Shown piece after piece: positions 33,725 through 41,491 of a stretch of DNA of 64,000 nucleotides. The notes below the pieces were generated by a model that was not told the DNA's origin, ran no database searches, and saw nothing but the letters and a program-made list of their open reading frames with translations. The first letter of the stretch is position 1. Each line of letters opens with the position of its first letter. Both the position numbers and the translations under genes were made by a program. The DNA comes from Actinophytocola sp963840275 (lineage in GTDB: Bacteria > Actinomycetota > Actinomycetes > Mycobacteriales > Pseudonocardiaceae): the NCBI GenBank assembly GCA_963840275.1, contig CAWIYK010000009.1, positions 124,001 through 188,000 on the forward strand, given 5' to 3'.

Positions 33725-34456
33725 ATGGCTAATTACTCCGGCCACGCCGTTGTGGTTGAGGGGCTCCGCGTTCGCCGTGGGGCTCGGGTTGTGTTGCAGG
33801 ACATCGAGTTCGCCGTGCCGCAGGGGTCCATCACCGGGTTGCTCGGGCCCAGCGGGTGCGGCAAGACGACCCTGATGCGGGCCGTCGTCGGGGTGCAGAT
33901 CGTCGAGGCGGGCACGGTCACCGTGCTCGGCCAGCCCGCTGGCAGCGCCGTGTTGCGCGACAAGATCGGTTATGCCACCCAGAATCCTTCCGTCTACGCG
34001 GATCTCACCGTCGCCGAGTCGCTGCGCTACTTCGCCGCCATCCTCCGGGCGCCCGCCGGCGACGTCGCCCGGGTGATCGACGAGGTCGGGCTCGGCACGC
34101 ATGCCGACCACATCATCGGGGAGCTGTCCGGCGGACAGCTCAGCCGGGCGAGCCTGGCCGTCGCGCTGCTCGGGCGACCCGAACTGCTCGTGCTCGACGA
34201 ACCCACCGTGGGACTCGACCCGGTGCTGCGCGAGGAACTGTGGACCCTCTTCCGGCGGCTCGCGGACCGCGGCGTGACCCTGCTCGTGTCCAGCCACGTC
34301 ATGGACGAGGCGGCCCGCTGCGAGCGCCTGCTGCTCATGCGCGAGGGCCTGCTCCTCGCCGACGACACACCGGAGGCCCTGCGCACGATGACCGGCGCGG
34401 ACGACCTCGAGCAGGCCTTCCTCCGACTCGTGCGCCAGCAGGAGGCCCTCGCATGA
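33725..34456 (+). CDS. ABC exporter ATP-binding protein
   Basis: A 243-residue ATPase of the drug/antibiotic exporter (DrrA-like) class. It has Walker A GPSGCGKTT, Q-loop YATQNPSVY, signature LSGGQLSRAS (the usual QQxR is replaced), Walker B LLVLDEP with TVGLDP, and switch His in VSSHVMDEA. It is coupled to the permease by ATGA. Upstream, TTAAAC lies close to the ATG, and a TGTT-CTC-AACA repeat lies at about 33701-33712. Substrate unknown; regulation by the preceding TetR protein is an inference. Confidence 0.9.
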   Translation: MANYSGHAVVVEGLRVRRGARVVLQDIEFAVPQGSITGLLGPSGCGKTTLMRAVVGVQIVEAGTVTVLGQPAGSAVLRDKIGYATQNPSVYADLTVAESLRYFAAILRAPAGDVARVIDEVGLGTHADHIIGELSGGQLSRASLAVALLGRPELLVLDEPTVGLDPVLREELWTLFRRLADRGVTLLVSSHVMDEAARCERLLLMREGLLLADDTPEALRTMTGADDLEQAFLRLVRQQEALA

Positions 34457-35187
34457 ACGTCACCTTCGCTCTGGTCACCGCCCGGCGCATCCTCACCCAG
34501 CTACGCCACGACCACCGCACCGTCGCGATGATGGTCCTGGTGCCGACACTGCTGATGGTGTTGCTGCGCTTCGTGTTCAACACCGAGCAGGCGTTCAGCG
34601 CGGCCGCCCCCGCGCTGCTCGCCGTCTTCCCCTTCGCGATCATGTTCATCGTCACCTCGATCACCACGCTGCGCGAGCGCACCACCGCGACCCTCGAGCG
34701 CCTGATGACGATGCCGATCGGCAAGCTGGACCTGCTGTTCGGGTACGCGATCGCGTTCGGTCTCGTCGCGGTGGCGCAGGTGGTCGTCGCCGCCGGCGTC
34801 TCGCTGGCCTGGCTCGGCCTGGAGATCGACGGCTCGATCTGGCTGCTGATGCTGATCGCCGTGCTCGACGCCCTTCTCGGCACCGCGCTCGGGCTCCTGG
34901 CGAGCGCCTTCGCACGCACCGAGTTCCAGGCCGTGCAGTTCATGCCGGCGATCGTGATGCCCCAGGTGCTCCTCTGTGGACTCTTCGCCCCTCGGGAGTC
35001 GATGACACCGGTGTTGGAATGGCTGTCGAACGTCATGCCTCTTTCTTACGCCGTGGACGCACTGGAGTCGACCACACGTTCGAATGAACTCAGTGGCACG
35101 TTGGTGCGCGATCTTGTAATCGTCGCAGGTAGCGCCCTTCTGGCACTGGTGCTCGGCGCCGCGACGCTGCGCAGGCGGACGCCGTGA
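34453..35187 (+). CDS. ABC-2 type exporter permease
   Basis: A 244-residue membrane subunit with six helices. ABC-2 marks are LRERTTATLERLMTMPIGKL (about 75-95), LAWLGLEIDGSIWLLMLIAV, and QFMPAIVMPQVLLCGLFAPR (about 160-180), followed by MPLSYAVDALES. This matches DrrB/YhhJ-like export permeases. It forms a two-gene exporter with the ATPase. Substrate unknown. Confidence 0.9.
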   Translation: MNVTFALVTARRILTQLRHDHRTVAMMVLVPTLLMVLLRFVFNTEQAFSAAAPALLAVFPFAIMFIVTSITTLRERTTATLERLMTMPIGKLDLLFGYAIAFGLVAVAQVVVAAGVSLAWLGLEIDGSIWLLMLIAVLDALLGTALGLLASAFARTEFQAVQFMPAIVMPQVLLCGLFAPRESMTPVLEWLSNVMPLSYAVDALESTTRSNELSGTLVRDLVIVAGSALLALVLGAATLRRRTP

Positions 35188-35234
35188 CCCGTCACTGAGA
35201 GGCGTCACAGCTACCGGTCGGTAGTCTTCCGGGT

Positions 35235-35612
35235 ATGTCGGAGGTAGAGCGGCTCAGTCGCGGTAGTTACTTGCTCGTCACCACTTTCCGCAAGGACGGC
35301 ACGCCGGTGCCGACCCCGGTGTGGGTCGCCCGCGAAGGCGACGACCTGGTCGTATGGACGCAGGCCACCGCCGGCAAGGTGAAGCGGGTGCGCAACAACC
35401 CGACGGTCGAGCTGACCGAGTGCGACCTGCGGGGCAGGCCACGCGGCGAGACCGTCAAGGGCACCGCGCGGATCCTGGACGCCGAGGCCACCGAACGCGG
35501 CCGCTCGGTGCTGACGAAGAAGTACGGCATCTCCGGCCGCGCCGTGATCGGCGCGAGCAGGCTCTTCCGAGGCCGCGAGGGCACCGTGTGCCTGGCGATC
35601 AGCCTCGACTGA
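35235..35612 (+). CDS. PPOX-class F420/FMN-dependent oxidoreductase
   Basis: A 125-residue split-barrel protein of the pyridoxamine 5'-phosphate oxidase-like superfamily (TIGR03666-like). Marks are LLVTTFRKDGTPVPTPVWVA, WTQATAGKVKRVRNNPTVEL and RPRGETVKGTARIL. Such actinobacterial proteins often bind F420 or FMN. TAGTCT at 35222-35227 lies 7 nt before the ATG, which fits a leaderless transcript. The palindrome CTACCGGTCGGTAG (35211-35224) overlaps it. It converges with hisA with a 14-base overlap. Confidence 0.85.
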   Translation: MSEVERLSRGSYLLVTTFRKDGTPVPTPVWVAREGDDLVVWTQATAGKVKRVRNNPTVELTECDLRGRPRGETVKGTARILDAEATERGRSVLTKKYGISGRAVIGASRLFRGREGTVCLAISLD

Positions 35613-36339
35613 CCGCCGCGAGCGCCTCCGGCAGCGTGAACGCCTGCGCGTACAGCGCCTTGCCGACGATCGAGCCCTCGACACCGACGGGCGCCAGCTC
35701 GGCCAGCGCGAGCAGGTCCGCGATGCTGGACACGCCGCCGGACGCCACGACCGGCGCCGCCGCCCGACCGCACACCTCGCGCAGCAGCTCGAGGTTCGGG
35801 CCCTTCAGCGTGCCGTCCTTCGTCACGTCCGTGACCACGTACCTGGCGCAGCCGTCCCGCTCCAGCCGGTCCAGGACGGCCCACAGGTCGCCGCCGTCCT
35901 CGGTCCAGCCGCGAGCCGCGAGCCGGTAGCCGCCCACGCCGTCGCCGCGCACGTCGAGGCCGACGGCCACCTGGTCGCCGTGCTCCGCGATGATCTTCGT
36001 GCACCAGTCCGGGTTCTCGATGGCCGCGGTGCCGAGGTTCACGCGGGCGCAGCCGGTGGCGAGCGCGGCGGCCAGCGAGGCGTCGTCGCGGATGCCGCCG
36101 GACAGCTCCACCCGGACGTCCAGCTTCCCCACGATCTCGGCCAGCTGGGCGCGGTTGTCGCCGGTGCCGAACGCGGCGTCGAGGTCGACCAGGTGGATCC
36201 ACTCCGCGCCGTCGTCCTGCCAGGCCAGCGCCGCCTCCCAGGGGTCGCCGTAGCCGGTCTCCGTGCCGGACTGGCCCTGGACCAGGCGGACGGCCTTGCC
36301 GTCGCGGACATCGACTGCGGGGAGGAGCGTGAACGTCAC
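35599..36339 (-). CDS. priA: phosphoribosyl isomerase (HisA/PriA)
   Basis: A 246-residue TIM barrel for the ProFAR isomerase step. In actinobacteria without trpF the same enzyme (PriA) also does the TrpF reaction, and no trpF is seen in this trp cluster. GTG 36339 gives VTFTLLPAVDVRDGKAVRLV. Catalytic Asp residues lie in PAVDVRDGKAV and VVTDVTKDGTLKGPN. Phosphate loops read LSGGIRDDASL and ASGGVSSIADL. It follows hisH with a 23-base gap. Confidence 0.95.
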   Translation of the reverse strand: MTFTLLPAVDVRDGKAVRLVQGQSGTETGYGDPWEAALAWQDDGAEWIHLVDLDAAFGTGDNRAQLAEIVGKLDVRVELSGGIRDDASLAAALATGCARVNLGTAAIENPDWCTKIIAEHGDQVAVGLDVRGDGVGGYRLAARGWTEDGGDLWAVLDRLERDGCARYVVTDVTKDGTLKGPNLELLREVCGRAAAPVVASGGVSSIADLLALAELAPVGVEGSIVGKALYAQAFTLPEALAAVSRG

Positions 36340-36362
36340 GTCGGCAGCGTAGCGAGACCCGG

Positions 36363-36992
36363 CTAGAGGTTCTTCACCCAGTTCGTGAGCAGGTGGGCGC
36401 CCGCGTCGCCGGACTTCTCGGGGTGGAACTGGGTCGCCGCGAGCGGCCCGTTCTCGGCGGCGGCGACGAAGTCGCCGCCGTGCGTCGCCCACGTCACGAG
36501 CGGGGCCGGCAGCGGCGGCTCGGGCGCCAGCTCCCACGTGCGCACGGCGTAGGAGTGCACGAAGTAGAACCGGGTGTCGGCGTCGAGGCCGTCGAACAGC
36601 ACCGAACCGGCCGGCGCGCGGACGGTGTTCCAGCCCATGTGCGGCACGATGGCGGCCTCGAGCCGGTCGACCGTGCCCGGCCACTCGCCGCAGCCCTCGG
36701 TGCGCACGCCGTGCTCGATGCCGAGGTCGAACAGGATCTGCATGCCGACGCACACGCCGAGCACCGGCCGGCCGCCGGCGAGGCGCTGGCCGATGATCCG
36801 GTCGCCCGCGACCTCGCGCAGGCCGGTCATGCAGGCGGCGAACGCCCCCACGCCGGGCACGACCAGCCCGTCGCACTCGAGCGCCGCACGCGGGTCGCTC
36901 GTCACCTCGACGTCGGCGCCGACCCTGCGCAGGGCGCGCTCCGCCGACCTCAGGTTGCCTGATCCGTAGTCCAGTACGACGACTCGTGCCAC
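36363..36992 (-). CDS. hisH: imidazole glycerol phosphate synthase glutaminase subunit
   Basis: A 209-residue class I glutamine amidotransferase that feeds ammonia to HisF. It begins MARVVVLDYGSGNLRSAERA. The nucleophile Cys is in LGVCVGMQILF, and the His-Glu pair is in ATQFHPEKSG. It is followed by priA. In many relatives hisH directly follows hisB; here 4.9 kb of unrelated genes separate them. Confidence 0.96.
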   Translation of the reverse strand: MARVVVLDYGSGNLRSAERALRRVGADVEVTSDPRAALECDGLVVPGVGAFAACMTGLREVAGDRIIGQRLAGGRPVLGVCVGMQILFDLGIEHGVRTEGCGEWPGTVDRLEAAIVPHMGWNTVRAPAGSVLFDGLDADTRFYFVHSYAVRTWELAPEPPLPAPLVTWATHGGDFVAAAENGPLAATQFHPEKSGDAGAHLLTNWVKNL

Positions 36993-37011
36993 CGCACCAG
37001 GCTACGAGATG

Positions 37012-37677
37012 TCAGCCAGGGATTTGTTCGTGCACCACGTTCGACTGCGGGCCGAACCGGTAGGCCCGCACCCGATAGGTGACGGCGCGTTCGCTCTCCT
37101 GGGTGATGATGCCCGCGGAGTTGACGTCCCGGTCGACGACGTAGACGACCTGGAAACCGCCGTCGACCTCGGCCTCGACGAGGTAGCCGGCCTCGTCGGC
37201 GGCGTTGTCGCGCCACGTGAGCAGCAGGCCGTCCGGCGCGACGGTCCGCGCGCGCAGGTTCGTCGGCGCGCCGCCGGGCGCCGGTTTCGCGGCCGGGTCG
37301 GGCACCGTGCTGGGCACGATCCAGTCCTCGTCCGCCGGGGCCACGTCGATCGGGACGGGCGTCGCCGGCGCCGCGGGCGTCGACGCCGGACCGGTGACCG
37401 GGCGCACGCGGTAGTAGAACGTGGTGGCCGGCATGAGGTCCGGGTGCTCGAACGTGCTCCGGTCGGCGGGGACGAAGTCGAGGATCGTGTACCGGCCGTC
37501 GGGCTCGGTGGCGAACTCGACGGCGACGCCACCGCGGTGGCCGTCCCACGTGAGGGTGACGTCGTCGCCGGCGAGCGCCGAGGACAGGTGGATGCCCGGC
37601 GCGTTCGCGTCGGCCGGCGCGCAACCGACCAACGCCAACGCCAGCACCGCTTTACTTGCGCCAGAAGCGAATGCCAC
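37012..37677 (-). CDS. putative lipoprotein with two fibronectin III-like domains
   Basis: A 221-residue protein. The signal MAFASGASKAVLALALVGC ends in the lipobox LVGC, so it is probably anchored to the membrane outside the cell. Two beta-sandwich repeats follow: DDVTLTWDGHRGGVAVEF with FYYRVRPVTG, and DGLLLTWRDNAADEAGYLVE with TYRVRAYRFGPQSN. Both fit fibronectin type III folds, with a Pro/Ala-rich linker between. It overlaps the upstream secreted-protein gene by 26 bases, so the two are probably co-expressed behind the DasR-type site at 38321. No catalytic motif is seen. Confidence 0.75.
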   Translation of the reverse strand: MAFASGASKAVLALALVGCAPADANAPGIHLSSALAGDDVTLTWDGHRGGVAVEFATEPDGRYTILDFVPADRSTFEHPDLMPATTFYYRVRPVTGPASTPAAPATPVPIDVAPADEDWIVPSTVPDPAAKPAPGGAPTNLRARTVAPDGLLLTWRDNAADEAGYLVEAEVDGGFQVVYVVDRDVNSAGIITQESERAVTYRVRAYRFGPQSNVVHEQIPG

Positions 37678-38248
37678 TCCACACCACCGAGATCGGGCCG
37701 GCGCCGCTGTCGGTGCGGTAGCTGCCGAACTTGTCGTAGAAGCCGCCGGTGCCGCTGCCGACCGTGTGCTTCAGCGAGCCGTTGATATAGGTCCGATGTG
37801 TGCCGCCGACGTCGTGGACCGTGTTCACCCGGACCGTGGTGCCGACGGTCGCCCCGGTGGCCAGCGTCGTGCCGCCGTGGACGGCGTAGAGGCGACCGCC
37901 GCGCTCGACCGCGAGCATGAAGTACGCGCCGCTGCCGGTCTCGTGGAACGTCTGCTTGAGACTGATCCGACTGCCGGTCTGGCTCGTGATCCGGAAGTAC
38001 CCCTCGAACTGCCGGGAGCCGCCGGTGTAGGTCGTGTACCGGCGCTCGGCGCGCTGGTCCCCGCTCGCGGTCGAGCAGGTCAGGGTGAATGTGAGGTCGT
38101 TGACGTCGCCGCAGCCGCGCTCCTGGACGCTGAAGCCGGGCGAGTAGGAGCTCCAGCCGCCGGGCTCCACCTCGGCGGCCGCGGACGGTGCCGCGGCGAG
38201 CAGGAGCGCGGCGGCCGCCGCGATGCCCGCGAGTAGACGACGCTGCAT
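37652..38248 (-). CDS. secreted beta-rich protein of unknown function
   Basis: A 198-residue secreted protein: signal MQRRLLAGIAAAAALLLAAA with a probable AxA cleavage near 25. The mature part is beta-rich: RQFEGYFRITSQTG, SRISLKQTFHETGSGAYFML, and FYDKFGSYRTDSGAGPISVV. The order of strands recalls the concanavalin A-like jelly-roll of polysaccharide lyase 7-type proteins, but the lyase's key motifs are not clearly present, so I give no activity. Cysteines at about 46 and 58 may form a disulfide. A perfect dre palindrome lies 73 bp upstream, suggesting GlcNAc/chitin-linked control. Confidence 0.72.
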   Translation of the reverse strand: MQRRLLAGIAAAAALLLAAAPSAAAEVEPGGWSSYSPGFSVQERGCGDVNDLTFTLTCSTASGDQRAERRYTTYTGGSRQFEGYFRITSQTGSRISLKQTFHETGSGAYFMLAVERGGRLYAVHGGTTLATGATVGTTVRVNTVHDVGGTHRTYINGSLKHTVGSGTGGFYDKFGSYRTDSGAGPISVVWSGIRFWRK

Positions 38249-38281
38249 GGGCGCACCCCGATCAGGAAGTCAGGTTAACTA

Positions 38282-38303
38282 ACCGTGGTCACTCGACCAC
38301 GGT
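38282..38303. promoter_or_regulatory. perfect hairpin between transketolase and secreted-protein genes
   Basis: ACCGTGGTC (38282-38290) and GACCACGGT (38295-38303) form a 9-bp perfect stem with a 4-nt loop. It lies between the dre site and the secreted-protein start, so it could end the transketolase transcript or act as a second operator. Confidence 0.5.
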
Positions 38304-38320
38304 ACGGGAAGATCACTTCC

Positions 38321-38332
38321 TGGTCTAGACCA
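38321..38332. promoter_or_regulatory. perfect DasR-type operator (dre)
   Basis: TGGTCTAGACCA is a perfect 12-bp palindrome identical to the core of the dre consensus bound by DasR, the GntR-family GlcNAc regulator of Streptomyces and relatives. It lies 73 bp upstream of the secreted-protein gene on the minus strand and 10 bp past the transketolase stop. Confidence 0.7.
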
Positions 38333-38342
38333 CATCCGCGAT

Positions 38343-39218
38343 TCATCGGAGGAATTCGCGGACCGTGGTCGCGATGCCCGCCGCGTCCAGGCCGTGGACG
38401 GTGTCGTGCTCGGCCGCGGTGCCGTACGCGCGGACCTCGATGTCGCGGCGGACACCGAGCGCGCGGAGGCGGTGCGCGACGTCGTCGAACGCCGTCGCCA
38501 CCTCGTGCGCGGACGTGCCGGCGAGGTAGGGCTCGACGAGGACGACGTCCGTGTGGCCGGCGGCCCGCAGCCCCCGGTGGTCGAACGGGCGCACGGTGCT
38601 CGCGTACAGGACCGTGACGTCGAGGTCCGCCGTGGCCGCGAGGACGTTGTCGAGCGTGGGCCCGACCGCGACGACCGTGCCGCGGGTTCCGTTGCGCAGC
38701 ACGGAGAACCGGCCGGTGGCGGGGTGCGCCCGCACGTTCGCCCTGCTCGACAGCCGCAGGTAGACGCGGCCGTCGCCGGCGAGCGCGTCGCGCAGGAGCG
38801 GCTCGACCTCGTCGGGGTGGCCCGGCACGTGGATGGTCCAGCCGGGCAGGGTGTCGAGCAGGGCGACGTCGCCGGGGCCCTGGTGCGTGCGACCCCAGAC
38901 CGGGTCGTCGTAGGAGGCGCCGATGCTCACGAGGACGGCGCCGACGTCCTGGTGGCCGAGGTCGAGCTTGATCTGCTCGAACGGCCGCTCGACCAGGAAC
39001 GGCGTGTAGCTGTGCACGACCGGGCGCATCCCGGTGAGCGCCAGTCCCCCGGCCACGCCGACCATCGCCTGCTCGCGGATGCCGACGTTGATCACCCGGT
39101 GCGGATGTCTCGCCCGCGCCCTGCTGAAGGCGTCGCGGGAGATGTCGGCCGTGACGACGGCGAGCCGAGGGTCGGCGTCCAGTGTCGCGGTCACCGTGTC
39201 CACAAAGGTCTCTCGCAC
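38343..39218 (-). CDS. transketolase, C-terminal subunit
   Basis: A 291-residue pyrimidine-binding and C-terminal part of a split transketolase. It begins at GTG 39218 with RETFVDTVTATLDADPRLAV. The conserved glutamate that activates thiamine diphosphate is in NVGIREQAMVGVAGGLAL. The segment MRPVVHSYTPFLVERPFEQI is typical. Only 3 bases separate it from the N-terminal subunit gene, so both halves form one enzyme. Split transketolases usually act in secondary metabolism or alternative pentose use; the donor and acceptor here are unknown. Confidence 0.9.
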   Translation of the reverse strand: MRETFVDTVTATLDADPRLAVVTADISRDAFSRARARHPHRVINVGIREQAMVGVAGGLALTGMRPVVHSYTPFLVERPFEQIKLDLGHQDVGAVLVSIGASYDDPVWGRTHQGPGDVALLDTLPGWTIHVPGHPDEVEPLLRDALAGDGRVYLRLSSRANVRAHPATGRFSVLRNGTRGTVVAVGPTLDNVLAATADLDVTVLYASTVRPFDHRGLRAAGHTDVVLVEPYLAGTSAHEVATAFDDVAHRLRALGVRRDIEVRAYGTAAEHDTVHGLDAAGIATTVREFLR

Positions 39219-39221
39219 GGT

Positions 39222-39905
39222 TCAGCCCTCGTTCCGGATCGTGGCGACGACCGCGTTCGGGCCGTCGTGGCGCGCGGTGAGCGCGGCGTACAGCGCGTCG
39301 TGGTCGCGTCCGTCCACCGTGGTGGCGTGCCAGCCCTCGACGGTGAACCGGCTGGCGATGCCGCCGGGCCAGCCGTGGCTCGCCGAGCCGTTGTCGATGG
39401 CGATCGCCGTGAGCCGGTCCAGCCCGAGCCGGCCGGCGAGTGCGATGGCCTCGTGGTTGCTGCCCTCGTCGAGCTCGCCGTCGCCCACCAGCACGAAAAC
39501 CCTTGGCTGGTGGCGGTTCTGGGCACGCAGGCCGAGGGCGGTGCCGACGGCGAGGCCGAGCCCGTGGCCGAGGGAGCCGCTGCCGATCTCGACGCCGGGC
39601 ACCAGGTTGCGGTCCGGGTGCTGGCCGAGCGGCGAGCCGAACGTCGTCCAGTCGTCCAAAGTGGACGGATCGAGGAAGCCCTTGGCCGCGAGGACCGCGT
39701 AGTACGCCATCGGCCCGTGCCCCTTGGACAGCAGGAACCGGTCGCGGTCCGGGTCGGCGACGGTGTCCGGCGAGACGGCGAGCACGCGGTCGTAGAGGAC
39801 CCACAGAACGTCCAATGTGGACGCGGCGGCCCACTCGTGTTTCTCGTCGCCGGTCATGCGCCCGAACAGCGCGGCGAGGTCGGGGGTGGTGGTCGTCGAT
39901 GTCAT
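39222..39905 (-). CDS. transketolase, N-terminal subunit
   Basis: A 227-residue thiamine diphosphate-binding half. ATG 39905 gives MTSTTTTPDLAALFGRMTGD. The ThDP motif runs from VGDGELDEGSNHEA to IAIDN with correct spacing (about 30 residues). DRFLLSKGHGPMAYYAVLAA and GSPLGQHPDRNLVPGVEIGS are family landmarks. It is divergent from the SoxR gene. A TTGACC -35 box (39937-39942, minus strand) and a TGCATG-like -10 would give a very short leader. Redox control of this pair is inferred from the intervening MerR-type operator. Confidence 0.9.
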   Translation of the reverse strand: MTSTTTTPDLAALFGRMTGDEKHEWAAASTLDVLWVLYDRVLAVSPDTVADPDRDRFLLSKGHGPMAYYAVLAAKGFLDPSTLDDWTTFGSPLGQHPDRNLVPGVEIGSGSLGHGLGLAVGTALGLRAQNRHQPRVFVLVGDGELDEGSNHEAIALAGRLGLDRLTAIAIDNGSASHGWPGGIASRFTVEGWHATTVDGRDHDALYAALTARHDGPNAVVATIRNEG

Positions 39906-39936
39906 GTCACGACCATGCAACTTCGAGCGCGGTGGA

Positions 39937-39981
39937 GGTCAAGGCGAATTCTTCGACCAAGGTCGAGGTTCGCGGTAGGGT
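39937..39981. promoter_or_regulatory. SoxR/transketolase divergent promoter with SoxR-like box
   Basis: CTTCGACCAAGGTCGAGG (39951-39968) is an 18-bp near-palindrome with the outer GAGG/CCTC ends of known SoxR boxes. For soxR, TTCGAC (39952-39957) and TAGGGT (39976-39981) are -35 and -10 boxes at 18 bp, with 7 nt to the GTG start, so the transcript is leaderless. TTGACC on the minus strand (39937-39942) serves the transketolase genes. Confidence 0.6.
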
Positions 39982-39988
39982 CGGGGTC

Positions 39989-40450
39989 GTGCCGAAACTG
40001 CCCGACCATCTGACCATTGGCGAGGTTTCGCGGCGGAGTGGCGTGCCACACACCGCGCTGCGGTTCTACGAGGAGCGCGGGTTGATCGCGTCCGAGCGCA
40101 CCGCCGGCAACCAGCGGAAATACTCGAGAGCGGTCCTGCGGCGGCTGGCGTTCGTCCGGACCGCGCAGCGGGTGGGGCTCAGCCTCGAGGAGATCCGCGA
40201 CGCGCTCGCGACGCTGCCGGAGGGCCGCACGCCGACGAAGGCCGACTGGGCGCGGCTCTCACACGTGTGGCGGGGCGAGCTGGACGCGCGGATCGACGCG
40301 ATGCAGCGGCTGCGCGATCGGCTGACCGCATGCATCGGGTGCGGGTGCCTGTCGCTGAAGTCGTGTCACCTGATCAACAAGGACGACCTGATGGCGACGT
40401 TCGGGCCGGGCGCGCCGCGGTTGAAGGCCGCGAGCGAGGGCGGGATCTGA
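39989..40450 (+). CDS. soxR: redox-sensitive regulator SoxR
   Basis: A 153-residue MerR-family activator. The winged helix reads LTIGEVSRRSGVPHTALRFY, followed by EERGLI. A dimerisation helix spans 80-110. The [2Fe-2S] ligands are Cys115, Cys118, Cys120 and Cys126 in CIGCGCLSLKSC, the diagnostic SoxR motif. The start is GTG 39989 with a leaderless promoter. An upstream in-frame extension runs through the divergent transketolase gene and is discarded. In actinomycetes SoxR usually answers redox-cycling metabolites, so the divergent transketolase is a candidate target. Confidence 0.95.
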   Translation: MPKLPDHLTIGEVSRRSGVPHTALRFYEERGLIASERTAGNQRKYSRAVLRRLAFVRTAQRVGLSLEEIRDALATLPEGRTPTKADWARLSHVWRGELDARIDAMQRLRDRLTACIGCGCLSLKSCHLINKDDLMATFGPGAPRLKAASEGGI

Positions 40451-40460
40451 CCGGGGGTCG

Positions 40461-40535
40461 GCCTCCGGCCCCCGGGTTCGACGCTACGGCACACCACCGA
40501 CAGTTTCGGCGGTCAGCCGCGCCACCTGTGGACAA
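40461..40535 (+). repeat. GCCTCC-type intergenic element, copy B
   Basis: GCCTCCGGCCCCCGG at 40461-40475, then GTTCGACGCTACGGCACACC and ACCGACAGTTTCGG, and TGTGGACAA at 40527-40535, 66 bases from the start. It lies between the convergent soxR and DUF1992 stops. Its nonamer falls within the last codons of the DUF1992 gene. Confidence 0.78.
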
Positions 40536-40905
40536 CCTCGTCGACGTCCAGCGGGCCGATGCCCAGTGGCGGGCCCGTCTGCGGGCCGCGGTGCACGGCG
40601 GTGATGCGGTCGTTGAGGTCCTCGACGATGGCGCGGACCTCGCGTTCGGAGTTGACCTTCTTCAGTCGCTCCGGCAGCGCGGCCACCTCTTTCGGCAGCG
40701 CGAGCGAGGGCGGCAGCAGCACGGAGGTGTCGTGGTTCTCCTCGCGCAGCTTCTGCGCCACCCACTCCATCGTGCCGCCCCGCCGGTTCGGCAGCGGTTT
40801 GCCGGCGCCCGGCAGGTTGTCCAGCTCGCCGCGCTCCTGCGCGGTGCGGATCTGACGCTCGACCCAGTCCTCGACTGGCATGGCCGGCGGTTTCCGTTCG
40901 GTCAT
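40513..40905 (-). CDS. DUF1992 (DnaJ subfamily C member 28-like) protein
   Basis: A 130-residue cytoplasmic protein with the DUF1992 domain, named after a human DnaJ-like protein and of unknown role in bacteria. The family core is EDWVERQIRTAQERGELDNL and PGAGKPLPNRRG. The start is ATG 40905. The C-terminus (DVDEVVHRWRG) is encoded over the end of the GCCTCC-type element. No partners are evident. Confidence 0.88.
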   Translation of the reverse strand: MTERKPPAMPVEDWVERQIRTAQERGELDNLPGAGKPLPNRRGGTMEWVAQKLREENHDTSVLLPPSLALPKEVAALPERLKKVNSEREVRAIVEDLNDRITAVHRGPQTGPPLGIGPLDVDEVVHRWRG

Positions 40906-40935
40906 GCCTCCATGATGCCCGAACGGCGTGGCCCG

Positions 40936-41094
40936 CTAGGAGACCATCCACACGACGGCGCCGCCGACCGCGACGACCGCGCAGATGCCCAGGATCATGG
41001 CCAGGCCCTTCGCCGTCTTGTACGTCGAGTAGACGCCGCCGACGAGGAACCCGGCGACCGCGATCAGGCCGATGACGATGACTTCCTTGGACAT
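40936..41094 (-). CDS. small two-helix membrane protein
   Basis: A 52-residue protein: MSKEVIVIGLIAVAGFLVGG, a short YSTYKTAKG loop, then LAMILGICAVVAVGGAVVWM. Two membrane helices and almost nothing else. ATG 41094 is used; longer readings upstream lose hydrophobic sense. The function is unknown. It is the first or only gene of its transcript, downstream of the monooxygenase gene. Confidence 0.65.
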   Translation of the reverse strand: MSKEVIVIGLIAVAGFLVGGVYSTYKTAKGLAMILGICAVVAVGGAVVWMVS

Positions 41095-41110
41095 GGCGCC
41101 GAAGCGTAGT

Positions 41111-41440
41111 TCACCCCGTGTGGTGCACCGACTCGACGGTGTAGAGGTGCGGGTCGAACGACTCGGCCAGCGCACCGCACTCCCCCATGTGCTCGCGCGC
41201 CACCGGGTCGGCCAGCATCGCCTGGAACGCCTCAGCCGACTCCCACTGCGCGTAGTTCACGACCCGCGTGCCGTCGGCGCTGGCGTGGATGTTCGCCGCG
41301 ACGAAGCCGGGCCGGTGGCACATGACGTCCTCGGTCGCGCGGGCCAGCAGGTCGACCAGCTCACGCTGTCGGGCGGGCTCGACGACGAAGACGTTGATGA
41401 GCGTGGCCACCGGCGCGTCGACGGTGATCGTGGTGGGCAT
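41111..41440 (-). CDS. antibiotic biosynthesis monooxygenase (ABM) domain protein
   Basis: A 109-residue dimeric alpha/beta barrel (ABM superfamily). Family marks are LINVFVVEPARQRELVDLLA, CHRPGFVAANIHASADG, VVNYAQWESAEAFQAML and a C-terminal DPHLYTVESV. Such proteins oxidise quinol-like compounds without metals or act as small quinone-handling enzymes. The MarR gene is divergent with an operator between. Start ATG 41440. Confidence 0.85.
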   Translation of the reverse strand: MPTTITVDAPVATLINVFVVEPARQRELVDLLARATEDVMCHRPGFVAANIHASADGTRVVNYAQWESAEAFQAMLADPVAREHMGECGALAESFDPHLYTVESVHHTG

Positions 41441-41464
41441 GACGCCTCCCTTGTTTGTCAGGTT

Positions 41465-41483
41465 CCTTACATTATGTGTAAGG
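41465..41483. promoter_or_regulatory. MarR-type operator
   Basis: CCTTACA (41465-41471) and TGTAAGG (41477-41483) form a perfect inverted repeat around TTATG. A direct repeat AGGTTCCT also flanks it. It sits in the 51-bp gap between the ABM gene and marR, so binding would affect both promoters. Confidence 0.72.
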
Positions 41484-41491
41484 TTCCTGTC

